This document shows, one piece after another, positions 26,023-34,677 of a DNA stretch of 64,000 bases. The first letter of the stretch is position 1; each line of letters opens with the position of its first letter. Origin of the DNA: Anaerolineaceae bacterium (GTDB lineage: Bacteria; Chloroflexota; Anaerolineae; Aggregatilineales; Phototrophicaceae). Made by a program: the position numbers and the translations under genes. Where the stretch lies: assembly GCA_020634165.1 (NCBI GenBank), contig JACKCF010000001.1, positions 2,108,001 through 2,172,000 of the forward strand. Reading direction: 5' to 3'. The notes under the pieces were generated by a model. The model was not told where the DNA came from. It saw only the letters and a list, made by a program, of their open reading frames with translations, and did no database searches.

Positions 26023-26928
26023 GTGGTTTTCACGCGCATTGTCACGGCCATCGCGACCATTTGGTTAGCGACCACCATCGCATTCGTCTTTCTGCGTGTC
26101 CTTCCTGGTGACCCTGTATCGGCGCAGGCAGGGGAGGCTGGCGTAACGAGCAGTCAGGTCCAGCGACAGCGCGAACTCCTTGGCCTCGATCAGCCTGTTT
26201 GGGTGCAATATGCTAATTACTGGCTGGGTATCACCAACGGCGATTGGGGCACATCGCTTTATACAGGCCTGCCTGTGACCATCATGCTCGCCCAGCAGGC
26301 CCTGCCGACAATCCAGCTTGCGACCACTAGCATTATCATCGCGACCATCTTCGGATTTAGCATGGGCTATGTGGCCGCGCTCGCCAACACCGCATTCTTA
26401 CGGCGGACAGCCACCTTGCTAATTGATCTTTCTCTAGCGATCCCAATTTACTGGACTGGGACGCTGGTTGTTTTTCTGGTTGCGTACATGGTCGATGATC
26501 TCCGCAGCCAGCTCTGGATTCCGGCGATGGTTCTTGGCTTCCATGTCAGCAGTAGTCTGGCCCGTATCGTTTACACGCAGTTACAGGATGCTGTTCAGCA
26601 GCCCTATGTCGTTGTCGCCCATGCCAGAGGATTGCAACCGACCGTTATTCGCCAGAGATACATCCTGCGCCCCATCCTCGTGACGATTCTTCCCGCTGTC
26701 GTTCTGCAATTTGGCTATCTGCTCAGTGGAACCGTCATCACGGAAACGATTTTTCAGCGCACTGGCATTGGGACGGTTCTGCTTCGGGCCACACTTCAGC
26801 AGGATTATCCAGTCGTTCAGGGCGTCGTGTTTGCTATGGCGATCATTTACGTCATCCTGACGACCATCGCCAATGTGCTCGCAACGCTTCTCGACCCCCG
26901 CTTGCGACTGAACCAGCAGCATGCTTAA
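26023..26928 (+). CDS. ABC permease, DppB/OppB type
   Basis: 301 residues from a GTG start. The N-terminal TM and RVLPGDPV motif are diagnostic of DppB-like permeases. Six TM helices follow, and the cytoplasmic EAA-like loop is ARGLQPTVIRQRYILRPIL. The C-terminus TLLDPRLRL is also typical. It pairs with the DppC-like gene, which it overlaps by 8 bases. Confidence 0.94.
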   Translation: MVFTRIVTAIATIWLATTIAFVFLRVLPGDPVSAQAGEAGVTSSQVQRQRELLGLDQPVWVQYANYWLGITNGDWGTSLYTGLPVTIMLAQQALPTIQLATTSIIIATIFGFSMGYVAALANTAFLRRTATLLIDLSLAIPIYWTGTLVVFLVAYMVDDLRSQLWIPAMVLGFHVSSSLARIVYTQLQDAVQQPYVVVAHARGLQPTVIRQRYILRPILVTILPAVVLQFGYLLSGTVITETIFQRTGIGTVLLRATLQQDYPVVQGVVFAMAIIYVILTTIANVLATLLDPRLRLNQQHA

Positions 26929-27712
26929 CAATTTGCGTGCCTTACGGCCTCTCACATGGGTGCTTATTGTCTGGCTTGTCATTTTTATCGTCTTGCCATC
27001 ATTTGTGACATCCGGCAGCCCAACACAGACCCATCCCGACGAGCAGCTTCTACTGCCATCAGCGGCATACCTCCTTGGGACAGATTACTTAGGGCGGGAT
27101 ATTTGGTCACGCTTGCTCTTTGGCGGTCAGAATACGCTGATCCAGGCGAGCATTAGCACCGCCATTGCGGTTGCCATTGGCACAATACTCGGACTTGCCA
27201 GCGCCATGAGCTTCCCTGTACTGGATCGTGCCTTACTCGCGCTCATTAACGCCGCCCTGGCAATTCCTGGTTTGCTGCTAGCACTCGTTTCTCTGACTTT
27301 ACTGGGGCGGGGCAGTATCGCGTTGATAGTCGCCATCGGCATCACTCAGATTGCGCCTGTTGCCCTCATCGTGCGCATGGCTGCCAAGCAAGCACAATTG
27401 ACCGACTACGTCCTGGCATCCTACGCAATGGGTGCATCGGTTCTCCACCGAACACATGCACATATCCTCCGCGCCATCCTGCCCCTCATCAGGACCTATG
27501 CCTTGATCGTATTTGGTTATGCCATCATGAATGGGGCCGCATTGGCATTTCTGGGGTTTCAATCACCGGGAACGCCTGATTGGGGTGTAATGTTAGCGGA
27601 TGCCCGAAACAGCTTCCGTCTGGCTCCCTGGCCGGCCATTCCTCCAGGCATCGCGCTTATCGTGACGATGATATTGCTCAATCGAATCGCCATTCGACTG
27701 GATCGCCGCTAG
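26921..27712 (+). CDS. ABC permease, DppC/OppC type
   Basis: 263 residues. The opening TM is followed by HPDEQLLLPSAAYLLGTDYLGRDIWSR (quoted in the pattern GTDyLGRDiwSR that marks DppC). The EAA-like loop is YAMGASVLHRTHAHILRAIL, and the C-terminus carries FLGFQSPGTPDWG. No DppD/DppF ATPase gene follows. Instead the stop codon overlaps the stop of the convergent isopentenyl phosphate kinase gene (CTAG at 27709-27712), so the ATPases must be elsewhere. Confidence 0.93.
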   Translation: MLNNLRALRPLTWVLIVWLVIFIVLPSFVTSGSPTQTHPDEQLLLPSAAYLLGTDYLGRDIWSRLLFGGQNTLIQASISTAIAVAIGTILGLASAMSFPVLDRALLALINAALAIPGLLLALVSLTLLGRGSIALIVAIGITQIAPVALIVRMAAKQAQLTDYVLASYAMGASVLHRTHAHILRAILPLIRTYALIVFGYAIMNGAALAFLGFQSPGTPDWGVMLADARNSFRLAPWPAIPPGIALIVTMILLNRIAIRLDRR

Positions 27713-28494
27713 GCAGTAATGAGGGTTCCAGGCTGACTCTCACCAAGAAGGGCCTGCGTCAGGAGTCCAGGCGTTGTTCCGCTCATCACCCGTACTTGCA
27801 ACCCTGGCCGCGCCGATGCCAGCGCCAGCATATCCATCACCTTAGTGAACATGCCGCCAGTGACATCAACCCCGCCAGAGCCACCAAGTGCCTCGCGATA
27901 AGTATCCAGATTAGCGGAGGTAATATGCTCGATGGTGTGCTTTTCCATATCGTAGACACCGTCCTCAGTGCCTAGCAGCAGGATTCGCTCGACGGGCAGT
28001 TGCTTGCACAGATACGTAAAGACCGTCTCTGTCGAGACAATCGTTCCTCCCCGCACCTGATCGAACGCAACATCGCCATGTACGAGGGGCACCAGCCCAT
28101 GTTCCAGCCCGTCTTGGATTGGTCTCAGCGCCATAGACTGGATCGCGCCATCGGCGGCAATCACACTTGCACTCGGCTGAACCCTGAAAACGGGAATATC
28201 AGCCGCAACCAGCGTTTCAGCAACATATTGACCAATTTCCGAAGCGACAGCCGCGACTTTGGTAAATCCACGCCACTCATCAGTCGATGTCACGCTATTG
28301 ATCGTGTTGTACTTCTTCGCTTCCACATGTCCGAAAGACCCACTGCCATTACCCAGGATCAGCTTCATTTCCGGCTGGGTAGTGAACGCGGCCTTTAATT
28401 CCTGTGCCAGACGTTCGACTACATCTTTGCGAAAGCTGGATGCAACGGTCTTGTCTGTAATCAGTGAGCCACCGAACTTGACCAGTGTAATCAC
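27709..28494 (-). CDS. Isopentenyl phosphate kinase
   Basis: 261 residues of the amino-acid-kinase fold: VKFGGSLITDK at the N-terminus, GNGSGSFGHVEAKKY near residue 50 with the IPK-type GSFGH histidine, HGDVAFD near 140, LLGTEDGVYD and DVTGGMFTKV. IPK phosphorylates isopentenyl phosphate to IPP, the last step of the alternative mevalonate route. It starts 13 bases after the mevalonate kinase stop and lies in the same run with the UbiA-family gene. A mevalonate-phosphate decarboxylase gene close by on the other strand completes the set, as in the pathway shown biochemically for Roseiflexus castenholzii and haloarchaea. Confidence 0.92.
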   Translation of the reverse strand: MITLVKFGGSLITDKTVASSFRKDVVERLAQELKAAFTTQPEMKLILGNGSGSFGHVEAKKYNTINSVTSTDEWRGFTKVAAVASEIGQYVAETLVAADIPVFRVQPSASVIAADGAIQSMALRPIQDGLEHGLVPLVHGDVAFDQVRGGTIVSTETVFTYLCKQLPVERILLLGTEDGVYDMEKHTIEHITSANLDTYREALGGSGGVDVTGGMFTKVMDMLALASARPGLQVRVMSGTTPGLLTQALLGESQPGTLITA

Positions 28495-28507
28495 AGCAGC
28501 CTCCTGG

Positions 28508-29431
28508 CTATGCTACCGTCGTTTCAAAGACATGAACTGCACCAGCCTGCCGCAGCGCATTGGCGACCGCCTCAGCACAATCATCAGTCACCAGGGCGAT
28601 CATATTGCCGCCACGACCGCCGCCGCTCATTTTTGCGCCAATCGCTCCGGCAGATAGTGCCGCCTCAACGAATTGGTCCAGGTCTGGTGAAGAGACCGTC
28701 AATTCCTGTAACAAGTGATGATTCTTGTGCATCAGCACACCCAGATCGGTAATTTTGCCTGTTTCAATCGCCTGACGGGCAGCGACAGCAATTTTACCAA
28801 TCGCCTTCACCCGCTTTCCGGTGCTCTCTGGGTCGGTTTCCATCAGCTTACGAACATCACCAACGGCAACATGGGTCAGTGCTTTCTGTCCTGTATCGCC
28901 GATGATTAGCTTGAAAGAGCGAGCGATAGACAAGCGCTCAATCGGCTGGTTGCGAACATAAAAAATCGGTTGCTCGTAAACAATGACCGTATTATCGATG
29001 CCGCTTGGTGTGCCGTGATGAATCTTCTCAACCTCAAACACAAGGCTGTTGACGATTTCATCAGATAAATCGGCATCCATTGCACTGCTGACGGCTCGCA
29101 GCAACGCCGTCGAGATTGCCGCACCGCTGCCAAGTCCACTCGCCATTGGAATGCTTGACCGCAGGTGAATCTCAACATCTGGCAGCGATTTGCCAGTGTA
29201 TTGCTGGAGTAGGGCCAGTGTGCGCTGGAGCGGTTCCTCAATCAGGCTGACGTCATAACGCACAATCACCGCATCCATATCATGCGCAATGATCTTAAAA
29301 CCATCGGTGCTTGGCTTGACGGTAGCCTCGGCTTTCAGGCTGGCAACGGGTACCGCAATCGCGGGTTCCCCGTAAACAACAGCATGTTCACCAAACAGGA
29401 TGATTTTGGCGGGTGCAATCCAGCTTGTCAT
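28508..29431 (-). CDS. mvk: Mevalonate kinase (GHMP kinase family)
   Basis: 307 residues. GHMP motifs are complete: motif 1 PAKIILFGEHAVVYGEPA, motif 2 (ATP loop) IPMASGLGSGAAIS near residue 95, catalytic-region HHGTPSGIDN near 140 and motif 3 KMSGGGRGGNMIAL near 265. The enzyme phosphorylates mevalonate at O5 in the cytosol, supplying the decarboxylase encoded at 30476. It starts 3 bases after the UbiA-family stop, so it is in one operon with that gene and IPK. Confidence 0.94.
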   Translation of the reverse strand: MTSWIAPAKIILFGEHAVVYGEPAIAVPVASLKAEATVKPSTDGFKIIAHDMDAVIVRYDVSLIEEPLQRTLALLQQYTGKSLPDVEIHLRSSIPMASGLGSGAAISTALLRAVSSAMDADLSDEIVNSLVFEVEKIHHGTPSGIDNTVIVYEQPIFYVRNQPIERLSIARSFKLIIGDTGQKALTHVAVGDVRKLMETDPESTGKRVKAIGKIAVAARQAIETGKITDLGVLMHKNHHLLQELTVSSPDLDQFVEAALSAGAIGAKMSGGGRGGNMIALVTDDCAEAVANALRQAGAVHVFETTVA

Positions 29432-29434
29432 TTC

Positions 29435-30364
29435 TCAACCTGCAATCAGAGACGGCAGTACATAGATCAAAAATACGAAGGTCAGGCCCCAAAGCCCAAT
29501 GGCCACCTGCAAATTGCGATCATGCAGCAGCAGTTCATCCGGCGCGCTGCCTTCACCCTTAACATGAATCAGGTACATGTAATAGAACAGCCCATAAATC
29601 ACAAAAGGCACAGTCAACAATGCCAGATTGATGTCGAAGTACGTCACAATATCGGCTTCGATGGTATAGAGCACATAGGCAATGAACGTCGAAGTCATCA
29701 CCATGCGCAGCATGTCATCCAGCAGTGGCAGATTGTAATACTGGAAAATGGGTCGCGTCGCGATGGCCCGTTCACCCAGGCTAACATATTCCTGTCGCCG
29801 CTTGCCCACAACCAGGAACAACGCCAGCAAACCGGAACATGCAAATAACCAGGGCGAAATATTCGCAACTTCAATGACCACAATCCCCGCAATCACGCGC
29901 AGGATAAATCCGGCTGTCACCGCTAAAACATCCAGAATAACGACATTCTTCAGGTAAAAAGAGTAGGCAATCTGCACGACCAGATAAATCACCAGGACGA
30001 TTGCCAGCCCAGGGTCCCACAAAACCGCGATGATGAGTGCCACAATTGGAATCAGAATCGCGCTGGCAGTTGCGAAAGGCACGGGCAGCTCACCAGAGGG
30101 CAGGGGACGTAGTTTTTTCTTGGGGTGGGCGCGGTCCCGCTCGATGTCGACCAGATCATTCATCACATACACCGACCCTGAGACCAGAATCAACAGGATC
30201 GCCGCAAAGGTCACATGCAGGAACGGCTGTAGTTCAAATAGCTGCCCATCAAAGATAATCGCTGGATAGACGAACAGAATGTTCTTTGTCCACTGTCTTG
30301 GTCGCATTGTGCGAAAAAGACCTAAGAGTGCTTGCACGCGCAGTCTCCGCTTGTCATAAGCCAT
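29435..30364 (-). CDS. UbiA-family prenyltransferase, polyprenyl-phosphate phosphoribosyltransferase-like
   Basis: 309 residues with about nine TM helices. The first Asp-rich motif reads NDLVDIERDRAHPKKKLRPLP and the second lies around YLKNVVILDVLAVTAGFILR. The opening TMRPRQWTKNILFVYPAIIF is typical of the DPPR-synthase branch (homologues of mycobacterial Rv3806c) that moves phosphoribose onto polyprenyl phosphate. Placement upstream of mevalonate kinase and IPK fits use of an isoprenoid product. The -10 element lies only ~6 bases before this ATG, so either the transcript is leaderless or translation starts at M20. Confidence 0.85.
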   Translation of the reverse strand: MAYDKRRLRVQALLGLFRTMRPRQWTKNILFVYPAIIFDGQLFELQPFLHVTFAAILLILVSGSVYVMNDLVDIERDRAHPKKKLRPLPSGELPVPFATASAILIPIVALIIAVLWDPGLAIVLVIYLVVQIAYSFYLKNVVILDVLAVTAGFILRVIAGIVVIEVANISPWLFACSGLLALFLVVGKRRQEYVSLGERAIATRPIFQYYNLPLLDDMLRMVMTSTFIAYVLYTIEADIVTYFDINLALLTVPFVIYGLFYYMYLIHVKGEGSAPDELLLHDRNLQVAIGLWGLTFVFLIYVLPSLIAG

Positions 30365-30369
30365 GTGAG

Positions 30370-30397
30370 ATTATAGAACACGTCCATATGACAACAA
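30370..30397 (-). promoter_or_regulatory. Promoter of the UbiA-mvk-IPK operon
   Basis: On the minus strand TTGTTG (30397-30392) is followed after 16 bases by a perfect TATAAT (30375-30370). The expected start of transcription coincides with the annotated ATG at 30364. Confidence 0.5.
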
Positions 30398-30475
30398 GCC
30401 CTAGTGCTCTCAGCATAGGCGGGTAAAATCCATATTATTCATTCTACGGATTCATCTGCTACAGGACACGTAACG

Positions 30476-31447
30476 ATGCAAAAAGCCACAGCTCGCGCGC
30501 ACCCGAACATCGCGTTCATCAAATATTGGGGCAATTGCGATGATGATCTTCGCCTGCCCAGCAACCCCTCACTCAGTATGAATCTGGCAGGTGCCCACAC
30601 GGAAACTACCGTCGAATGGATCGATGGGCTTACTGCCGATGACCTTGAAATCAATGGCCAGCCAGCGACGGAAGACGCCAGCCAGCGTGTCAGCGCCCAT
30701 CTGGATCGCATTCGCAAACGTCTTGGTATCGATGTGCACGCTCATGTCGCATCCGAAAACAACTTTCCGATGGGGGCGGGAATCGCTTCATCTGCCGCGG
30801 CCTTTGCTGCACTCACAGTTGCGGCTGTTGCTGCCGCTGGCGAAACACTTACCGAGCGCGAACTGACGACTATCGCCCGTATGGGGTCAGGCTCTGCATC
30901 CCGCTCGGTTCCAACAGGCTTTGTCGAATGGTTCGCTGCCGATACCCACGAGGAAAGCTACGCGCAATCCTTTGCCGGACCTGACCATTGGAACCTTTGC
31001 GATGTGATTGCCGTCATAAGTAGGGAACACAAGAAGACCGTATCGCAGGCGGGGCATCGTACAGCCATGACCAGTGATTTACAGCCTGCTCGTGTAGCCG
31101 GGGCACAGGCCCGCTTCGATATTTGCAGGCAAGCCCTGGTCGAACGCGACTTTGCTACCCTGGCGACGGTTGTCGAAGAAGACAGCAATCTGATGCATGC
31201 TGTTATGATGACCAGCCGCCCGCCCTTGTTCTACTGGCTACCTGGTTCGCTAACTGTCATGCAGTTGGTGCCGGAATGGCGCCAGCAAGGGCTGAATGTC
31301 TGTTATACGCTCGATGCAGGCCCAAATGTGCATTGCATCTGCACGGCGGACGCAGCCGACGAGGTAAGAAGCCGCCTGCAAGCCCTGTCTGAAGTGGTAG
31401 ATGTTCGTATGACAACACCCGGCGGACCGGCTGAAGTTACCCGCTAG
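30476..31447 (+). CDS. Mevalonate phosphate/diphosphate decarboxylase family enzyme
   Basis: 323 residues. The diphosphomevalonate-decarboxylase signature is clear: HPNIAFIKYWGN at the start, LPSNPSLSMNL, MGAGIASSAAAFAAL, GSGSASRSVPTGFVEW and the catalytic-Asp segment TLDAGPNVHCIC near residue 280. Because IPK is encoded next door and no phosphomevalonate kinase is in the window, the likely substrate is mevalonate 5-phosphate (giving isopentenyl phosphate). Assigning mono- versus diphosphate preference from sequence alone is unsafe. It is divergent from the UbiA-mvk-IPK operon. Confidence 0.9.
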   Translation: MQKATARAHPNIAFIKYWGNCDDDLRLPSNPSLSMNLAGAHTETTVEWIDGLTADDLEINGQPATEDASQRVSAHLDRIRKRLGIDVHAHVASENNFPMGAGIASSAAAFAALTVAAVAAAGETLTERELTTIARMGSGSASRSVPTGFVEWFAADTHEESYAQSFAGPDHWNLCDVIAVISREHKKTVSQAGHRTAMTSDLQPARVAGAQARFDICRQALVERDFATLATVVEEDSNLMHAVMMTSRPPLFYWLPGSLTVMQLVPEWRQQGLNVCYTLDAGPNVHCICTADAADEVRSRLQALSEVVDVRMTTPGGPAEVTR

Positions 31448-31573
31448 AACGAGCATCATTTATCACCAATAAGGCTACTTTGGGGCGCATTCATTTGCGC
31501 CCTTACCATTCCCATACTGCTGTAATAGCGTCGTGCTGGCGTTATTCAGGACAAGTTCTAATAGATTGTTTGC

Positions 31574-31603
31574 TTGTCACTGGCTTTAACTCCCGCTTAT
31601 AAT
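31574..31603 (+). promoter_or_regulatory. Promoter of the site-2 protease gene
   Basis: TTGTCA (31574-31579), an 18-base spacer, then a perfect TATAAT (31598-31603), 59 bases before the start codon. Confidence 0.6.
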
Positions 31604-31661
31604 GCTTACAGATGGCGCTTTTTGCATCATAACTCTGTCGACAGTTGTTAGGTGACCGTTC

Positions 31662-33134
31662 ATGTTAGAAGGCCTGTTCCAAAACGAATTTCTAATGTCA
31701 ATTCTGGCATTCGCACTGGTTTTGATCCCAGCCATTATCATCCACGAACTCGGTCACTTCATTGCGGCCAAGCTAGCCGGCATCAGCGTGCTGGAATTTG
31801 CCATTGGCTGGCCCCCGCGGATGGTCAAGCTCTTCCGCTGGGGAGAAACAGAAATTGTGCTCAATTGGCTGCCGATTGGCGGTTATGTCCTCCCATTGGG
31901 CGAGGATATGGCTGGTCCGGTTGCCGAGGATGAAGCAGACGAGGAAGAAGACGAAAAGCCCAAGCATCAGGTAGAGGACATGCGTCAGACCCTGCGTGAG
32001 CGCGGTGTTGCTGACGAAGATATGGTCAGCGTCCAGGATGCCAGCGCCGGAGCGCGGATATTCTTTATGGCGGCGGGCGCACTCGCGAATGTCCTGTCAG
32101 CCATTGTGCTGTTTATCATTGTTGCCTTACTCGGCCTGCCGGAAGTGGTAGGGGCACGCTCCCAGGTCGTCAGCCTGGAAACAAACAGCGTTTTTGCCCA
32201 GGCCGGGGTAACTCTCGGTGATGTAGTTGAACGTGTCGATGGCGAACTTTTCCAAAGCACACCTGAATTCGTTCAGCAGCTTATCAATGGCAGCGGCAAT
32301 GTCACCCTCGACATGATTCGCTATGAAACAGGCGAGCCGTATACCGTTACCGTGAATGTGGCAGACCTTTCGTTGACTGCTGGCGTTCATATCCGAGCGG
32401 TATCGTTGGAATCACCAGCCGATGAAGCTGGTCTGAAACCTGGCGACGTGATTACACATATTGATGGCACGCCTATCGACTTTGAAGACCCATCAGGTAC
32501 GCTCATAGAAATGACCATCGCCAGAGCGGGAACGCCAATGGCACTCAGCTACCTGCGCGATGGCGAGCAGTTAGTAACAACCCTGATTCCACGTGTGAAC
32601 CCGCCGGAAGGCGAAGGGCGTATGGGGATCGCCATCGAGTCCTACTACACCACTGCCGATGGCGTCAGCTTTGTACCGAGCGTCCCACAAGAGAAGATGA
32701 TCCCGCAAACGCTGGATAAAGCGATTGCTTACGGCTTCAATCAGACAGGCGAAATCATTGGTACCATCATCACGCTGCCCAAGCAATTGATCGATGGCAC
32801 CATCAGCCCGGAAGAAGCGCGTCCGGTCAGTGTAGTTGGTATTAGCCGCATCGGCGCGGAATTCTTGCAGCGCAGCATTAGCGAAGGCGCGCCCGGCCTC
32901 ATCCTGAACTTCATCGCGATGGTCAGTATTTTCCTTGGTGTGACCAACTTGCTGCCAGTGCCGCCTTTGGATGGCGGTCGCATCCTGTTCGTTCTGATCG
33001 AAATTGTTCGCGGCAAGCCAGTGCCGATTCGTATCGAGGCCATGATTATTCGCATCGGTCTCTATATTATCCTGGCGTTGGCCGTCCTGGTAATCATTTA
33101 TGACATCATCAACCCCTTTACCATCCCAGGCTAA
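31662..33134 (+). CDS. rseP: Site-2 intramembrane zinc metalloprotease (M50, RseP-like)
   Basis: 490 residues. The zinc site HELGH is in TM1 (about residue 29) and the third ligand region NLLPVPPLDGGRI is near 440. Between them lie two PDZ domains (about 170-240 and 245-325), the second containing DEAGLKPGDVITHIDG. An unusual acidic, cytosolic-looking stretch (EDEADEEEDEKPK, ~90-102) follows the first helix pair. RseP-type proteases release sigma factors by cutting anti-sigma factors in the membrane. No sigma gene is adjacent; dxr, bamA and cdsA, common neighbours elsewhere, are absent, fitting the use of mevalonate. The HEAT-repeat gene follows after 45 bases. Confidence 0.94.
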   Translation: MLEGLFQNEFLMSILAFALVLIPAIIIHELGHFIAAKLAGISVLEFAIGWPPRMVKLFRWGETEIVLNWLPIGGYVLPLGEDMAGPVAEDEADEEEDEKPKHQVEDMRQTLRERGVADEDMVSVQDASAGARIFFMAAGALANVLSAIVLFIIVALLGLPEVVGARSQVVSLETNSVFAQAGVTLGDVVERVDGELFQSTPEFVQQLINGSGNVTLDMIRYETGEPYTVTVNVADLSLTAGVHIRAVSLESPADEAGLKPGDVITHIDGTPIDFEDPSGTLIEMTIARAGTPMALSYLRDGEQLVTTLIPRVNPPEGEGRMGIAIESYYTTADGVSFVPSVPQEKMIPQTLDKAIAYGFNQTGEIIGTIITLPKQLIDGTISPEEARPVSVVGISRIGAEFLQRSISEGAPGLILNFIAMVSIFLGVTNLLPVPPLDGGRILFVLIEIVRGKPVPIRIEAMIIRIGLYIILALAVLVIIYDIINPFTIPG

Positions 33135-33179
33135 AAGGGGTAGCAACACAGTCAACAGTTCACAACGTTGTGAGGATTG

Positions 33180-34181
33180 ATGGATACACCTGCACAGTTC
33201 AATGATTCCGATGTCGAGCGTTTTCCGACGTTTGAGGAAGCGCTCCAACAACTTAGTTCAGCCGAAGGCAATATGCCGGACCCGGAAATCCTTTATGGTT
33301 TATCCGGCTTGATGGATTCGCAGATTCGCGACCTTAGAACAGTATGGGGACAGCTAGACGCAGCACAGCGCCAGCTTCTCCTACAGATGATGATCGATGC
33401 TGCTTATAGCAACCTCGAACTCGATTTCGAGCCAATTGGCGTCATGGCGCTCGACGCGGATAGCGACGTCGCCGTTCGTCGCACAGCAATCGAATTGCTG
33501 TTTGAAAGTGAGTCCATAGAAACGCTCATGACTCTGCGCAACATCCTCGAAAAAGATACAGACTTGTTCACACAGGTGAATGCTGCCCGCGCGTTGGGCA
33601 ACTTTGTCTTACTCGCGGAACTTGGCAAAATCATGGATAGCCATGTGAAACCTGTGCGCGATCATCTGCTGAGGTTGCTCAACAACAGCCAGACCGATTT
33701 GCTGCTGCGCGCTGCTGCCCTGGAATCAATCGCAAATTGCACCAACTCCGATGTGACCTCTCACATCAACCACGCTTATGGCGCGGGGGAACCGGAACTG
33801 CGCCGCAGCGCTGTGATTGCGATGGGCCGCACCTGTGATGATCGCTGGTCAGATTATGTGCTGGATGAACTCTCTAGTGGCGACGAGGAATTTCAGGCCG
33901 CTGCCGCTCGTGCAGCCGGGGAGTTGCAAATAGAAGAAGCGATCCCTGCCTTCACCCGCATCTACGCAGAATCAGATGTCGAAACCAGATTGGCGATTGT
34001 CTGGGCACTTGGTGAAATCGGCGGACGTGAAGCCACACGTATGCTAGAAAACGCAATGGAAGAAGCGGAATCCGAGGGCGACGATGTCCTCATCGAAGCT
34101 ATCGAAGATGCCATTGGCAATGCAGGTCTGCTCAGTGGCGATCTGCTCATCGGTAACTTTGATATGCCGCTCGACGAATAG
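33180..34181 (+). CDS. HEAT-repeat protein
   Basis: About 333 residues, starting at ATG 33180 (GAGG four bases earlier; a TTG at 33177 is the alternative). The sequence is almost all helical HEAT/PBS-lyase repeats: DSDVAVRRTAIELLFE, DTDLFTQVNAARALGNF, EPELRRSAVIAMGRT, EEFQAAAARAAGELQIEEAI and DVETRLAIVWALGEIGG. It is strongly acidic. Such scaffolds bind proteins; no enzymatic domain is seen. It lies downstream of the site-2 protease on the same strand and ends at a strong terminator, so they likely share a transcript. Confidence 0.88.
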   Translation: MDTPAQFNDSDVERFPTFEEALQQLSSAEGNMPDPEILYGLSGLMDSQIRDLRTVWGQLDAAQRQLLLQMMIDAAYSNLELDFEPIGVMALDADSDVAVRRTAIELLFESESIETLMTLRNILEKDTDLFTQVNAARALGNFVLLAELGKIMDSHVKPVRDHLLRLLNNSQTDLLLRAAALESIANCTNSDVTSHINHAYGAGEPELRRSAVIAMGRTCDDRWSDYVLDELSSGDEEFQAAAARAAGELQIEEAIPAFTRIYAESDVETRLAIVWALGEIGGREATRMLENAMEEAESEGDDVLIEAIEDAIGNAGLLSGDLLIGNFDMPLDE

Positions 34182-34198
34182 CACTCTGCCTCCGCCTA

Positions 34199-34236
34199 CA
34201 AAAAAAGGCCGCAACTGCGGCCTTTTTGCTTTTTAG
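34199..34236. terminator. Bidirectional rho-independent terminator
   Basis: The hairpin 34207-34222 with arm GGCCGCA is flanked by AAAAAA and TTTTTGCTTTTT. It serves the HEAT gene and the convergent SCP2 gene. Confidence 0.87.
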
Positions 34237-34247
34237 AGTAGGTTAAG

Positions 34248-34574
34248 CTAGCCCAGGTTGAAGATATTCATCATCTTCATACCAATGCCAACATCAGAGA
34301 CTTTAACCTTGCCGAACATGACTGCATTCATCGGGTTCAGGTCTCCGTTCACGAGATCATAAAAATCATCTGCTGAAGACCGCACGGTCATATCGGCAGT
34401 AACGGTCCCAGTACCATGCTCCGCACCGCCATCTGCAATCTTGACCCAATATTGGCCCCCATTATCGCCGCTGAGGTCGAAGAAAATCGTTGTATTCATA
34501 TCACCAGCCTTTTGCGGCTGAAAGCGCTCAACCATCTCCGGGAAGATTTGAGCGACTTCTTCTTGTGTGGGCAT
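34248..34574 (-). CDS. SCP2 sterol-carrier-domain protein
   Basis: 108 residues, a single SCP2 domain: an early helix QIFPEMVERFQP, then NTTIFFDLSGDNGGQYWVKI, a strand TADMTVRSSADDFYDLVNGDLNPM and the C-terminal helix VSDVGIGMKMMNIF. SCP2 domains bind lipids or acyl-CoAs in a hydrophobic tunnel. AGGAGAT lies 8 bases before the ATG. It stands alone and is divergent from the beta-propeller operon. Confidence 0.87.
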   Translation of the reverse strand: MPTQEEVAQIFPEMVERFQPQKAGDMNTTIFFDLSGDNGGQYWVKIADGGAEHGTGTVTADMTVRSSADDFYDLVNGDLNPMNAVMFGKVKVSDVGIGMKMMNIFNLG

Positions 34575-34677
34575 CTGAGTATCTCCTAAATTGTTCCATA
34601 GAAAGTTGATCTACGCTTGATTCAGCATAGTATACTAGGTCTCATCGGCATGCCAAACAGGTAATGGAGCCTGCGCC

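Noticed and set aside
29282..29848. 188-codon plus-strand frame spanning mevalonate kinase and the UbiA-family gene
   Set aside because: It runs antisense across two well-supported genes and their junction, and its composition (many His, Gln, Asn) is typical of a shadow frame.
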